Source: Amycolatopsis methanolica 239 (GTDB lineage: Bacteria > Actinomycetota > Actinomycetes > Mycobacteriales > Pseudonocardiaceae). Taken from it: DNA of 64,000 nt. The stretch covers positions 5,642,001 to 5,706,000 of the forward strand of contig NZ_CP009110.1 of NCBI RefSeq assembly GCF_000739085.1, in the 5' to 3' direction. A model generated the notes under the pieces. That model was not told the DNA's origin. It worked only from the letters and a program-made list of their open reading frames with translations, and searched no databases. A program made the position numbers and the translations under genes. This document shows, one piece after another, positions 53,556 through 63,772 of this stretch (within the stretch, counting starts at the first letter, position 1; every line of letters begins with the position of its first letter).

Positions 53556-54860
53556 TCAGGCCCTGGGGCCTGCCGTCTCCCGCACGACCCGCAGGACGGT
53601 GACCAGCGTGATCGCGGCCGTGAGCATCACGTAGAACGCCGGCGAGAGCCGGTAGCCGCTGGCCGGGATCAGCCACGTCGCGATGTAGGGCGCCGTGCCG
53701 CCGAACAGTGACACCGCGATGTTGTACGGGATGGCGATCGCGCCCGAGCGGATGCGCGGCGGGAACAACTCGGCCATCGTCGCCGACACCGCGCCGTCGT
53801 AGGCGGCGATCAGCAGGCCCAGCACGACCATCCCCGAGGATGGCCAGGAACTCGTTGCCCAGCGACATCAGCAGCAGCGACGGCCAGGTCAGCAGGATCA
53901 ACCCGGCGGTGCCCGCGATCAGCAGCGGGCGGCGGCCGATCCGGTCGGACAGCGCACCGGCGAACGGCACCGCCACCGCGACCACGGCCAGGCACACCGT
54001 GGACGCGACGAACGACTGCACCTTCGTGAAGTGCAGCGTGGTCTGCAGGTAGCTGGGCATGAACGTCTGCAGCGTCCAGTGCGCCACTCCCTTGATCACG
54101 ACCAGCCCGGCCAGCACCAGCATCGCCTTGCCACCGGTGCGGAAGGTCTCGCGCACCGGCTCTCGGTGACCTCACCCCTGGCCTCCAGCTCGCGGAACTC
54201 CGGCGTGTCCTGCAGCTTGAGCCGCAGGTAGAGACCGGCCAGGCCGAGCGGCAACGCCAGCAGGAACGGCAGCCGCCACGCCCACGAGGTCATCGTCGCG
54301 TCCCCGAACGACGCGGTCAGCAGCAACGCCAGCCCCGAGCCGAAGACGAACGCGGCGAACCCGAACGTGTCGGCGAAGCTGGAGAAGAACCCGCGCCGGT
54401 TCGGCGGCGCGTACTCGTACAGCACCGGCACCGCGCTGGACGTCTCGCCGCCCGCCGCGAACCCCTGCACCAGCCGCGCGACGACGAGCAGCAACGGCGC
54501 GAGCGCGCCGACCGCGTGGTAGGTCGGCAGCACACCGATCGCGAAGGTGGCCAGCGACGTGGTGAGCACGACGATCGCGAGCACCCGCTGGCGCCCGATC
54601 CGGTCGGCCAGCGGCCCGAAGAACAACCCGCCCAGCGGGCGGATCACGAACCCGGCGGCGAACACCGCGAACGTCGACATCCGGGCCGCCGTTGGGGCGC
54701 CCGCGGCGAAGAAGTTCGCGGCGATGACGGTCGACAGGGTGCCGTAGATACCCATGTCGAACCATTCCACGAAGTGACCGGCGCCTGCGGCGAGCAGCAC
54801 TTTCCGGCTGGGCACCTGGCCGGTGCTCACGGTTTCGGGCACAGCGACCTGTTCAGACAT
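53556..54860 (-). pseudogene. MHS-family MFS transporter, two frameshifts
   Basis: The start MSEQVAVPETVSTGQVPSRK leads into VLLAAGAGHFVEWFDMGIYG and GPLADRIGRQRVLAIVVLTT, the signature of metabolite:H+ symporters of the ShiA/ProP type. Near 54160 one base is missing (ESEPVRETFRTGGKAMLVLA is readable only across the break). Near 53832 another shift separates LGNEFLAILG from MVVLGLLIAAYDGAVSATM. The C-terminus ends at 53556. Joined, the protein would have about 434 residues and 12 membrane spans. It heads a decayed sugar-acid locus and probably imported its substrate. Confidence 0.8.
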
Positions 54861-54891
54861 GACGACCTCGTTGTCCGTGTCGGAGTGGGGA

Positions 54892-55698
54892 TCAGCGGAG
54901 TTCCGCTTCCGCGATCATGCGGGAGACGGGGAATTCAACGGTGAAGCCGAGCAGTTGCGGGCCTTCGCGTTGGAAGTCGTGTAATGCACCGCGGGACCGG
55001 GCAGGGATAAGTCCACATAGTCCAGTCCAGCACGGCGCGCCAGTTCCGGGACCAGCCAGTCGAAGTCGGCCGAGTCGTCCGCGCCGAGACCGATCACCTC
55101 GCCGTCGAGGCCGGGGGTTTCGACAGCGGCGACCACACCGGCCGTCAGGTCGCGGGTGTCTTGCGGTGCGGGAAGAACCGCGGCCCCGAGAAGAAGCTGT
55201 TGCGGTCGAGCAGTTCGGCGGCGTCCTTGGAAGTGGGAGAACCGCAGCACCACCGCCTCCAGCCCGCGGGTGCGGCGGTAGAAGTCCACAGTGTCCTCGG
55301 CGAGCTTCTTCGTCAGCCCGTACGCGCTCGTCGGCGCGCGCGGGTGGTCCTCGTCGAGCGGCTGGTAGACGGGTTGGCCCTCGGGGTAGACCTCGCCCGT
55401 GCTGGCGAGGACGAGCTTCGCGCCCGCCAGAGCCGCCGCTTCGGCCACGTTCGCGGTGCCGAGCACGTTGGTCTCGAACAGCGCCGCGTCGTCGGTCCGC
55501 TGCCACGACATCCGGGCAGCCAGATGCACCACCACGTCCGCCCCTGCGCAAACCGAAATCAGACCGTCCCGATCGGACAGTGGCAGGCTGACCGGCGGCG
55601 CGACGTCGATCGGCACCACAGTGTGGCCGCGTTCTTCGAGCCGTCCGGTCAGCGTGCGGCCCGAGCCGTCCCGCGGCCCCGGTGACGGCGATCCTCAC
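54892..55698 (-). pseudogene. NAD-dependent epimerase/dehydratase, several frameshifts
   Basis: The GTG at 55696-55698 overlaps the IclR stop and starts VRIAVTGAAGRLG. One extra base near 55655 shifts to GRLEERGHTVVPIDVAPPVS. The main part (VVVHLAARMSWQRTDDAALF, VLASTGEVYPEGQPVYQPLD, catalytic YGLTKKLAED) is in one frame. A pair of compensating shifts at about 55228 and 55155 corrupts the stretch that should read FQDAAELLDRN to HRKTRDL. A final shift near 54983 leads to the true end EFPVSRMIAEAELR at 54892. The original enzyme was an extended SDR acting on a sugar or sugar lactone. Confidence 0.75.
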
Positions 55699-56357
55699 CG
55701 GACCTCCCGCACCGGGGTGTGCACCGGGCCGAGGTAGCCGAGGCCGATGCTCACGCTGTCGGCCGCCTCCACGATGGTGCGCCCCAGGTCGGCCTCCCGC
55801 TCGTCGAGCGCGATCGCGGACAGCGCACCGGACAGCGAGATCGCGGCGACGACCGCGCCGGTGTGGTCCCGCACCGGCGCGGCGATGCACGCGCGGCCCA
55901 GCGCCAGCTCCTCGATCTCGGTCGAGTAGCCGCGGCTCGCGATCCGCGCGAGGTCGGCGTCCAGTGCCTCGAACGTCGTGATGGTGTGCGCGGTGAAGCC
56001 GTGCAACGGCTCCGGGCCCAGCAGTTCCCGGCGCTGCTCCGGCGCGAGGCCCAGCAGCAGGCCCTTGCCCATCGCGGTGGCGTGCAGCGGGTTGCGCTGC
56101 CCCATCAGCGAAAACGACTTCTGCGCCAGCTGGCCTTCGACGTTGAGCAGGTAGAACAGCTCGGCGCCGCGGCGCACCGCGACGTTCGCGCCGAGACCCA
56201 GTTCCCACGCCAGCCGCTGCGCGACCGGACGGGCGTGCCGGTAGATCGGGTCGTTGTTGAGCGCGATGCCTGCCATCGTCAGTACCGCCGGGCCGAGCTC
56301 CCGGGACGTGGTGGAGATGCCCAGCCCGACCTCCGCCGCGACGTCGGAGACCCGCAG
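55695..56357 (-). pseudogene. IclR family regulator with a damaged DNA-binding domain
   Basis: The effector domain is complete, from MAGIALNNDPIYRHARPVAQ through MGQRNPLHATAMGKGLLLG and APVRDHTGAVVAAISLSGAL to the end. The HTH is broken: only LRVSDVAAEVGLGISTTSRE, joined directly to LGPAVLTMAG, remains. The recognition-helix/wing part (about 18 residues) and everything before LRVS, including the start codon, are missing. It would have controlled the sugar-acid genes on both sides. It cannot bind DNA in the usual way. Confidence 0.7.
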
Positions 56358-56358
56358 C

Positions 56359-57436
56359 GAGGACCACGGTTACGTCGTGCGTGAGCCGTGGCGCAGCCTC
56401 TACTCCGGCCGGTTCGAGACGATGCTCGTCCGTGTCACCTCCGAGGACGGCACCACTGGCTGGGGCGAGGCGCTGGCGCCGGTGGGCCCGGAGGTGCCGG
56501 CCGCGATCGTCGACCGGATGCTCGCCGGCCGGCTGACCGGCCGCGAGATCACCGGCGTCCGCCCACTGTGGCTCGGCCTGCGGGACCTGATGCGTGAGCG
56601 TGGGCACCTGGTCGGGCACCAGGCCGACGCGCTGGCCGCGGTCGACATCGCACTGTGGGACCTCTACGGCAAGCTGACCGGACTTTCGGCGGCCGACCTG
56701 CTCGGCGGGGCGGTGCGCACGCACGTCCCGGCCTACATCTCCGGCCTCGCCCGTTCCGCCGACGCCGAGCGCGCCGCGCTGGCCGCGGACTGGGTCCCCA
56801 AGGGGGCGACCCAGGTCAAACTGGCGCTGGGCAAGGGAATCGAGGCGGACCTGGCCACGTTCGACGCGGTCGCCGAAGCCGCGCCGTCGATGCGGATCGC
56901 GGTCGACGCGCACTGGGCGTACCGGATCGGCGAGGCCGTCGAGCTGGGCCAGGAACTGGACCGGCGCAAGTCGCGCTGTTCTTCGAGGCCCCGCTGGTGC
57001 CCGAGGACGTCGGCGGGCACGCCGAGCTGGCCCGCCGGATCCGCACGCCGGTCGCGGTCGGCGAGGCCATGCGCAACCGCTACGAGTTCGCCGACTGGCT
57101 CGGCCGCCGCGCCCTGCGCCTGGCGCAGCCGGACGTGGCCCGCACCGGCATCACCGAGGCGATGTCGATCGCGGAACTCGCGTCGGCCCACCACGTGCCG
57201 GTCGCCTGCCACCACTCGGTCGGCCTGGGCATCGCGCTCGCCGCCGGGATCCACGTGTCCTCGGCCTGCGCGGACACCCGTTCTTCGAGTACCAGCCGGA
57301 CACCATCCCGGTCGCGCAGAGCATCCTGCGCACCCCGCTGGCCGCCGGGCCCACGGGGTTCGCCGTGCCGACCGGGCCCGGGATGGGCATCGACGTCGAC
57401 GCCGACGTGATCACCGAACTCGCGAAGGAGAACTGA
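56359..57436 (+). pseudogene. Enolase-superfamily sugar-acid enzyme (MR/MLE type), frameshifted
   Basis: The reading begins without a start codon at EDHGYVVREPWRSLYSGRFE, close to the normal N-terminus. It has ALAAVDIALWDLYGKLTGLS and VKLALGKGIEADLATFDAVA, and metal ligands in MRIAVDAHWAY. A base is missing near 56970 (RRKVALFFEAPLVPEDVGGH follows in another frame) and another near 57285 (RFFEYQPDTIPVAQ). VGEAMRNRYEFADWLGRRAL and CHHSVGLGIALAAGIHVS complete the barrel. Members of this group are sugar-acid dehydratases or lactone cycloisomerases; the exact substrate is unknown. The start was lost at the junction with the divergent iclR. Confidence 0.75.
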
Positions 57437-57439
57437 CCC

Positions 57440-57889
57440 GTGCCGGACACACCCACCGGTCTCATCCCCATCCTGGCCACGCCGTTCACCGCGGACGGCG
57501 AGCTGGACCTGCCCTCGCTGCGGTCGCTGGTGGAGTTCCAGCTGTCCTGCGGCGTCGAAGGGCTCGCCGTGTTCGGCATGGCCAGCGAGGGCTCGCGCTG
57601 ACCGCGGCCGAGCGCGAGGTCATCCTGCGCGAGGTGCGGGCGATGACGTCGCTGCCGGACGTCGCCGGGGTCAACGGCACCAGCACGGTGACCGCGCTGG
57701 AACAGGTCCGCGCCGCGGGTGACGGCGGGGCGGACCAGGTCATGGTGCTGCCGCCGTTCCTGGCCGGCGTTCCTGTGCCTCCCCGCAGGCGTCGTTCGTC
57801 ACCGGCGTGGTGCTCCCGGTCGACACGGGCTGTCGATCGCCTCGCCCGCCGCCTTCCTCCGCCCGGACCTGCGCGCCCGGTTCCTCTAG
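57440..57889 (+). pseudogene. DapA-family N-terminus fused to an SDR C-terminus
   Basis: The GTG at 57440 starts VPDTPTGLIPILATPFTADG, LRSLVEFQLSCGVEGLAVFG and, after one shift, LTAAEREVILREVRAMTSLP. This is the first 105 or so residues of a dihydrodipicolinate synthase/KDG-aldolase type enzyme, ending at VMVLPPFLAG. Near 57775 it switches to ASFVTGVVLPVDTG and SIASPAAFLRPDLRARFL, the unmistakable end of a short-chain dehydrogenase. A deletion has removed the second half of the first gene and most of a second one. The stop TAG overlaps the convergent phosphorylase stop by three bases. Confidence 0.75.
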
Positions 57890-60426
57890 GCCAGCACCAC
57901 TTTGCCCAGCTCAGCAGGCGTCGCCAAGAGGTCGTGCCGCGGCAGGATCCGCACCGTGTAGCCCAGGGAGCCGGCCCGGGGCAGCCGCAGCGTCGCGGTG
58001 TACTCGCCCTCCTGGGACGGCTCCATCCGCACCGTCATCGGCTCCGCCAGCTCGTCGGTGTCACCGACGCGGCCGACCACCGTCTGGACCTCCACTTCGG
58101 ACGGCGCCAGCCCGGCCAGGTCCACCTTCGCCCGCACGCGGACCTCGTCGCCGACCACCAGACGCTCCTGCGCCTCCACCGTCAGCTCCGTGTCCAGCAC
58201 CCGCACCTGACGCCACACCGCGTCGACCCGCCGTCGGTACTCCGCCAGCGACCGCGCGCCCGCGTAGCCGTCCGCGCTCGCCGCCGCGCTGGTCACCGCC
58301 GCCGGGTGGTAGGCCGTCTCCACGTACTCGCGCACCATCCGCGACGCCTGCACCCGCGGCCCCAGCTCGTCGAGCGTGTGCCACACCATCGACATCCACC
58401 CGCGCGGCACGCCCGCGTCGTCCCGCTCGTAGAACAGCGGCGCCACCTGCTGGCCCAGCAGGTCGTACAACGCGGCCGACTCCAGCTCGTCCCGGCGCAG
58501 CGGGTCGGTCACGCCGTCCGCGGTCGGGATGGCCCAGCCGTTGCTGCCGTCGTAGCACTCGTCCCACCAACCGTCCTTGATGGACAGGTTGAGCCCGCCG
58601 TTGAGCGCCGACTTCATGCCCGACGTGCCGCACGCCTCCAGCGGCCGCGTCGGGTTGTTCAGCCACACGTCGCAGCCGCGGTAGAGGTAGCGCGCCATCG
58701 ACATGTCGTAGTCGGGCAGGAACACCATGCGCCGCCGCACCGCGGGGTCGTCCACGAACCGCACGACCTGCTGGATCAGCGCCTTCCCGCCCTCGTCGGC
58801 CGGGTGCGACTTGCCCGCGACGACGATCTGCATCGGACGTTCCTCGTCCAGCAGCAGCGCACGCAGCCGTTCCGGGTCGCGCAGCATCAGTGTCAACCGC
58901 TTGTACGTCGGCACGCGACGGGCGAACCCGACTGTCAGCACGTCCGGGTCGAACACCTGGTTCACCCAGCCCAGCTCCAGCGCCGACGCGCCGCGCTGCA
59001 GCCACGCGTTGCGCACCCGCCGCCGCACTTCGAGCACGAGCTTCTGCCGCAGGTCCCGCCGCAGCGCCCACAGTTCCTCGTCGGAGACACCCATCTGGCT
59101 GGGCAGTTTGCCGTCGTGCCCCCACGCCTTGTGCTTGCCGCCGAGCAGCGCGGTCAGCTCACGCGCCACCCAGGTCGGCCCGTGCACGCCGTTGGTGACC
59201 GAGGAAATCGGCACCTCGGCGTCGTCGAAGCCCGGCCACAGCCGCGCGAACATGCGCCGCGACACGCGCCCGTGCAACTGGGACACGCCGTTGGACCGCT
59301 GCGCCAGCCGCAGGCCCATGTGCGCCATGTTGAACATGCCCGGGTTGTCCTCGGCACCCAGCGCGAGGATCCGCTGCAGCTCCAGCCCCGGCAGCAGCCG
59401 CCCGTCGCCGAAGTAGTGCTGCACCAGGTCTACCGGGAACCGGTCGATGCCCGCCGGCACCGGGGTGTGCGTGGTGAACACGGTGCCGGCGCGCACCGCG
59501 GACAGCGCCTCGTCGAACGCCAGGCCGTGCTCGTCGATCACCTCGCGGGCGCGCTCCAGGCCGAGGAACCCGGCGTGCCCCTCGTTGGTGTGGAACACCT
59601 CCGGCTGCGGGTGACCGGTCAGCTCGCAGTAGCGCCGCACCGCGCGCATGCCGCCGATGCCTGCCAGGATCTCCTGGCGGATGCGGTGGTCGGCGTCGCC
59701 ACCGTAGAGCCGGTCGGTGACGCGGCGCAGGTCCTCGTCGTTGGCCTCGACGTCGGTGTCCAGCAGCAGCAACGGCACGCGCCCGACCTGCGCCTGCCAC
59801 ACCTGCGCGTACAGGTCGCGCCCGCCGGGCATCGCGACGTGCACCAGCACCGGCTCGGAGTCCTCACCGGTCAACAGCTCCAGCGGCAGCGCGCTCGGCT
59901 CGATCACCGGGTAGTGCTCGACCTGCCAGCCGTCCAGCGACAGCGACTGCCGGAAGTACCCCGACCGGTAGAGCGGGCCGACCCCGATCAGCGGCACCCC
60001 CAGGTCGGACGCCGCCTTGAGGTGGTCGCCGGCGAGGACGCCGAGGCCGCCCGAGTAGTTCGGCAGCGCCTCGTGCACCCCGAACTCCATCGAGAAGTAC
60101 GCGATCGCGGCCGGCGCCCGCTCCCCCTGCGGGCGCTGCTGGTACCACCGGTCCTCGGTCAGGTAGCGCTCCAGGTCGTCGCTCATCGCGTGGACCCTGG
60201 CGAGGAAGTCCTCGTCACCGGCCAGCTCCGTCAACCGCGCCGGCGACACCGCGGTGAGCATCCGGAGCGGGTCCCGCACGCGCCGGAACAGCTCGTCGTC
60301 CATCGACGCGAACAGGTCACGGGTCGGCGGGTGCCACGTCCAGCGCAGGTTGGTGGCCAGCGCGCGCAACCCGGCCAGCGGCTCGGGCAGGCTCGCGCGG
60401 ACGGTGAACCGGCGGATTGCTCTCAT
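57886..60426 (-). CDS. glgP: Alpha-glucan phosphorylase (GlgP type)
   Basis: The protein has 846 residues from the ATG at 60424-60426. The DUF3417 N-terminal domain (MRAIRRFTVRASLPEPLAGL, LRWTWHPPTRDLFASMD) is typical of the bacterial alpha-glucan phosphorylase branch. AYFSMEFGVHEALPNYSGGL and VFHTNEGHAGFLGLERAREV follow. The PLP site GTSGMKSALNGGLNLSIKDG contains Lys605. It releases glucose-1-phosphate from glycogen or maltodextrins. It is transcribed alone, divergent from a lipoprotein gene, and intact, in contrast to the wrecked locus next to it. Confidence 0.93.
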   Translation of the reverse strand: MRAIRRFTVRASLPEPLAGLRALATNLRWTWHPPTRDLFASMDDELFRRVRDPLRMLTAVSPARLTELAGDEDFLARVHAMSDDLERYLTEDRWYQQRPQGERAPAAIAYFSMEFGVHEALPNYSGGLGVLAGDHLKAASDLGVPLIGVGPLYRSGYFRQSLSLDGWQVEHYPVIEPSALPLELLTGEDSEPVLVHVAMPGGRDLYAQVWQAQVGRVPLLLLDTDVEANDEDLRRVTDRLYGGDADHRIRQEILAGIGGMRAVRRYCELTGHPQPEVFHTNEGHAGFLGLERAREVIDEHGLAFDEALSAVRAGTVFTTHTPVPAGIDRFPVDLVQHYFGDGRLLPGLELQRILALGAEDNPGMFNMAHMGLRLAQRSNGVSQLHGRVSRRMFARLWPGFDDAEVPISSVTNGVHGPTWVARELTALLGGKHKAWGHDGKLPSQMGVSDEELWALRRDLRQKLVLEVRRRVRNAWLQRGASALELGWVNQVFDPDVLTVGFARRVPTYKRLTLMLRDPERLRALLLDEERPMQIVVAGKSHPADEGGKALIQQVVRFVDDPAVRRRMVFLPDYDMSMARYLYRGCDVWLNNPTRPLEACGTSGMKSALNGGLNLSIKDGWWDECYDGSNGWAIPTADGVTDPLRRDELESAALYDLLGQQVAPLFYERDDAGVPRGWMSMVWHTLDELGPRVQASRMVREYVETAYHPAAVTSAAASADGYAGARSLAEYRRRVDAVWRQVRVLDTELTVEAQERLVVGDEVRVRAKVDLAGLAPSEVEVQTVVGRVGDTDELAEPMTVRMEPSQEGEYTATLRLPRAGSLGYTVRILPRHDLLATPAELGKVVLA

Positions 60427-60488
60427 GGGGATCGACGATATCGGTAAAGTGCGCTGCGACAAGCGTGACGAACATCGAGGGGGCCGGG

Positions 60489-61901
60489 GTGCGGCGATCG
60501 CTGGTGGCGCTGAGCGGGGTGCTGGCGCTGGGACTGGCCGGTTGCAGCGACGGGAGGTCCGCCCCGGTGTCCGAGGGTGACGTCGCCGGGCTGCCGATCA
60601 GCCACTTCGAGAGCGGTCTCAAGCCGGCCGCGCCCGAGCCGGACCTCGACGTGACCAACGTCAGCAGCGACGAGGCGGACCGGGTAGCCGTCGCCACCAT
60701 CGCCGACGTCGAGGACTACTGGTCCGACGCGCTGCCGGGCAACTTCGACGTCAAGTTCGAGCCGGTGAAGTCGCTGCTGTCCTACGACTCCGACGGCGAG
60801 AACCAGGAGAACGGCTGCGGCGACACGAAGGGCAACGCGAACGCCTTCTACTGCAACGTCGACGACTCCGTGGCGTGGGACCGCGGCGTGCTGCTGCCGA
60901 CCATGATGGACCAGTTCGGCCCGCTGTCGGTGGTCACGGTGCTGGCGCACGAGTTCGGCCACGCGGTGCAGTACCGGCTCGGCGACAAGGCGGGCATCAG
61001 CCGCAACACGCCCACGATCGTGAAGGAGCAGCAGGCCGACTGCTTCACCGGCGCCTACTACCGCTGGGTCGCGGAGGGCAAGAGCAAGTACTTCGCCGTG
61101 TCCACCTCCGACGGGCTGAACTCCGCGCTGTCGTCGCTCTTCCTGGTGCGGGACAGCGCGGGCACCTCGGCAACCGACCGGTCCGCGCACGGCACCGGGT
61201 TCGACCGCACCTATGCCTTCCAGATCGGGTTCGAGCAGGGGCCGACGGAGTGCGCGGCGATGACCCTGGACAGCATCCAGCCGCGGCTCACCGAGCGGCC
61301 CTTCGACTCCGGCGACCGGGACGGCGACATCGAGGTCGACCAGGAGGCGATCGGCCTGCTGAAGGACAGCCTCGACCAGGCGTTCGCTGGCGCCAAGGTG
61401 CAGGCGCCGGAGATCGTCGACGACGGCGCGTCCTGCCCGAACGGCTCGGCCACCCCGCCCGCCACCTACTGCACGAGCGACAACACGGTGCGGATCGACC
61501 TCACCGCGCTGGCCGAGCTGGGTCAGCCGGTGGACCAGGAGGGCGAGTTCACCGGGTCCAGCAGCGGCGGGCACGGCGACTTCGCGGCGTTCTCCGAGGT
61601 CGCGTCCCGGTATGCGATGGGCATCCAGAAGGGCGTCGGCGCTTCGCTGGACAACGCGAACGCCGGCTTGCGGACAGCGTGCCTGGTCGGCGCGTGGGCG
61701 GCGGTGGCCGCGCAGGAGGGGCAGCAGATGCGGCTGTCGGCCGGCGACCTGGACGAGGCGATCTCGGACCTGCTGCGGCCGGACTCGTTGGTCGCGGCCG
61801 ACGTGGACGGCAAGCCCGCCGCCAGCGGGTTCAACCGCGTCGAGGCCATGCGCACCGGCTACCTGCAGGGTTCCGGCCCCTGCAGCACCCAATACGGCTA
61901 A
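60489..61901 (+). CDS. Neutral zinc metallopeptidase-like lipoprotein
   Basis: This 470-residue lipoprotein is translated from a GTG behind GAGGGGG. The signal peptide VRRSLVALSGVLALGLAGCS ends in a lipobox with lipid-modified Cys19. The zinc site HEFGH is at residues 154-158 (TVLAHEFGHAVQYRLGDKAG), followed by EQQADCFTGAYYRWVAEGKS, the downstream Glu/Asp ligand region of the putative neutral zinc metallopeptidase family (PF04228-like). An extra C-terminal half of about 270 residues is of unknown fold. It should sit on the outer face of the membrane. Confidence 0.88.
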   Translation: MRRSLVALSGVLALGLAGCSDGRSAPVSEGDVAGLPISHFESGLKPAAPEPDLDVTNVSSDEADRVAVATIADVEDYWSDALPGNFDVKFEPVKSLLSYDSDGENQENGCGDTKGNANAFYCNVDDSVAWDRGVLLPTMMDQFGPLSVVTVLAHEFGHAVQYRLGDKAGISRNTPTIVKEQQADCFTGAYYRWVAEGKSKYFAVSTSDGLNSALSSLFLVRDSAGTSATDRSAHGTGFDRTYAFQIGFEQGPTECAAMTLDSIQPRLTERPFDSGDRDGDIEVDQEAIGLLKDSLDQAFAGAKVQAPEIVDDGASCPNGSATPPATYCTSDNTVRIDLTALAELGQPVDQEGEFTGSSSGGHGDFAAFSEVASRYAMGIQKGVGASLDNANAGLRTACLVGAWAAVAAQEGQQMRLSAGDLDEAISDLLRPDSLVAADVDGKPAASGFNRVEAMRTGYLQGSGPCSTQYG

Positions 61902-61902
61902 G

Positions 61903-62403
61903 TCAGCCCATGAAGTCGCCGGTCGCCTTACGGACCTTGGTGAGCAGCTCGGACAGCTGCTCGGTCTGCTTCGGCGTGAGACCGACGAGCCCGAAGTCGA
62001 TCGAGGTGACCGCCTTCGTCGCCTCCTCCAGCCGGGCGTGACCGTCGTCGGTGATCTCCACCAGCGTGGTGCGCCGGTCGGTCGGGTGCGGCACCCGCTT
62101 GACCAGCCCGTCCTTCTCCAGCCGGTCGACGATGTTGGTCACGCTGGTCGGGTGCAGCTGGAGGCGCTCGCCCATGACCCGCATCGGCAGCGCCCCGCGG
62201 CGCGCGAACGACAGCAGCACGAGCGCCTCGTACCGCGCGAAGGTGAGACCGTGCGGTTTGAGCGCGCCGTCGACGGCCGACTGGACGATCTGCTGCACGC
62301 GCATCACGCCGGTGACCGCCGCCATCGTCGCGGACGGCCCGATCCGGTCCTCCCACAGCTGCGCGGCGCGGGCGATCGGGTCGAAAGGCAGCGGGCGGTT
62401 CAT
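61903..62403 (-). CDS. MarR family regulator
   Basis: This 166-residue MarR protein contains LKPHGLTFARYEALVLLSFA, then the recognition region RVMGERLQLHPTSVTNIVDR and the wing HPTDRRTTLVEITDDGHARL. It has a longer N-terminal dimer part than the MarR at 25818. It is convergent with the peptidase gene and divergent from the thiamine-binding gene (78-bp gap). Confidence 0.9.
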   Translation of the reverse strand: MNRPLPFDPIARAAQLWEDRIGPSATMAAVTGVMRVQQIVQSAVDGALKPHGLTFARYEALVLLSFARRGALPMRVMGERLQLHPTSVTNIVDRLEKDGLVKRVPHPTDRRTTLVEITDDGHARLEEATKAVTSIDFGLVGLTPKQTEQLSELLTKVRKATGDFMG

Positions 62404-62480
62404 GGCAGGGAAGCTACCAGCGGGTTCTTGACCGAGGGGGCAGGGTAGTGCGCAAAGTGTCGCAAGTGTGAGGAGAGCCG

Positions 62481-62780
62481 ATGATCGTCGCCTTCAGCGT
62501 GAGCCCGTCCGGCGGTGACCCGGACGGCGGAGTCAGCGAAGCGGTCGCCAGGGCGGTGCGGGTCGTCCGCGACTCGGGCCTGCCGAACTCCACGAACGCG
62601 ATGTTCACCAACGTCGAGGGGTCCTGGGACGAGGTCATGGACGTGGTGAAGCGGGCGGTGGAAGCGGCGGGCGAAGGCGCCGCCCGGGTGTCGCTCGTGC
62701 TCAAGGCCGACATCCGGCCGGGCTTCGACAGCGGTCAGCTGGAGGCGAAAGTGGAGCGGTTGGAGGAGCACCTCCGGTGA
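62481..62780 (+). CDS. MTH1187/YkoF-type thiamine-binding protein
   Basis: This 99-residue ferredoxin-like protein starts [20 protein letters not shown]. The [20 protein letters not shown] stretch carries the conserved ligand pocket of the MTH1187 family. It probably binds thiamine or a related pyrimidine as a tetramer, acting as cytosolic buffer. The ATG has GGAGAG upstream. The co-chaperone-like gene follows after 31 bp. Confidence 0.88.
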   Translation: MIVAFSVSPSGGDPDGGVSEAVARAVRVVRDSGLPNSTNAMFTNVEGSWDEVMDVVKRAVEAAGEGAARVSLVLKADIRPGFDSGQLEAKVERLEEHLR

Positions 62781-62811
62781 AACGCCGGACAGTACATGCC
62801 AGGATGGAAGC

Positions 62812-63765
62812 GTGACAAATCCACGCGCATCAGCAGCGAAGTCAGCCGCCATGTCCGCCGCGCTGTCCGGCGCGGTGGATCTGTCCGCGCTCAAGGCCAG
62901 GGCCGAGGCCCAACGCAACGCCCCGCCGCCGTCGAGCGGCGCACCGGCCGGGGGCGGCGGCGCGAGCGCCGCGGTCATCGACGTCACCGAGGCCACGTTC
63001 CAGGCCGAGGTCGTCGAGCGGTCGCTGCAACAGCTCGTCGTGGTGGACCTGTGGGCCGACTGGTGCGGGCCGTGCAAGCAACTGAGCCCGGTGCTGGAGC
63101 GCCTGGCCGAGCAGTCCGGCGGCGCCTGGGTGCTGGCGAAGGTCGACGTCGACGCCAACCCGCGCATCGCGCAGGTCTTCGGGGTCCAGTCGATCCCGAC
63201 GGTCGTCGCGATCGCCGGCGGGCAGCCGGTCAACGCGTTCTCCGGCGCGCTGCCGGAGCCGGAGATCCGGCAGTGGCTGGACCAGCTGCTGGAGGCGCTG
63301 AAGGGCAAGCTGCCGGGCATCCCGCCGTCCGGCGCGGACGGCGCGGAGGAGCCCGAGGACCCGCGCTTCACCGAGGCCGAGGCCGCCTTCGAGCGCGGTG
63401 ACTTCGCCGCCGCCGAGGCCGCCTACCAGCGGATCCTGGACGTCGAGCCGGCCAACGAGCTGGCCAAGGCTGGTCTGGCGCAGGTCCGGTTCGCCGCCCG
63501 CGCCGCCGAGGCCGACCCGTCGGCCGTCACGCGTGCCGACGCGTCCCCGGACGACCTGGACGCCCAGTTCGCGGCTGCCGACTACGAGGTGGCGACGGGC
63601 AAGGTGGAGGACGGGTTCTCCCGGCTCATCGATGCCGTGCGCCGCACGGCGGGCCCGGACCGCAACCGCGTCCGCGAGCACCTGGTCGGCCTGTTCGACC
63701 TGTTCGACCCGGCCGACGAGCGCGTCGCGGCGGCCCGGCGGAACCTCGCGTCGGCCCTGTTCTGA
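62812..63765 (+). CDS. Thioredoxin-TPR protein (CnoX/YbbN-like co-chaperone)
   Basis: This 317-residue protein is translated from a GTG. After a low-complexity N-terminus of about 50 residues comes a thioredoxin domain with the active site [20 protein letters not shown] (Cys85, Cys88) and the cis-Pro in [10 protein letters not shown]. The C-terminal half is TPR-like ([60 protein letters not shown]). The layout is that of CnoX, a chaperedoxin; the intact CxxC implies that this one is also a thiol oxidoreductase. Confidence 0.92.
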   Translation: MTNPRASAAKSAAMSAALSGAVDLSALKARAEAQRNAPPPSSGAPAGGGGASAAVIDVTEATFQAEVVERSLQQLVVVDLWADWCGPCKQLSPVLERLAEQSGGAWVLAKVDVDANPRIAQVFGVQSIPTVVAIAGGQPVNAFSGALPEPEIRQWLDQLLEALKGKLPGIPPSGADGAEEPEDPRFTEAEAAFERGDFAAAEAAYQRILDVEPANELAKAGLAQVRFAARAAEADPSAVTRADASPDDLDAQFAAADYEVATGKVEDGFSRLIDAVRRTAGPDRNRVREHLVGLFDLFDPADERVAAARRNLASALF

Positions 63766-63772
63766 GAGGGCG

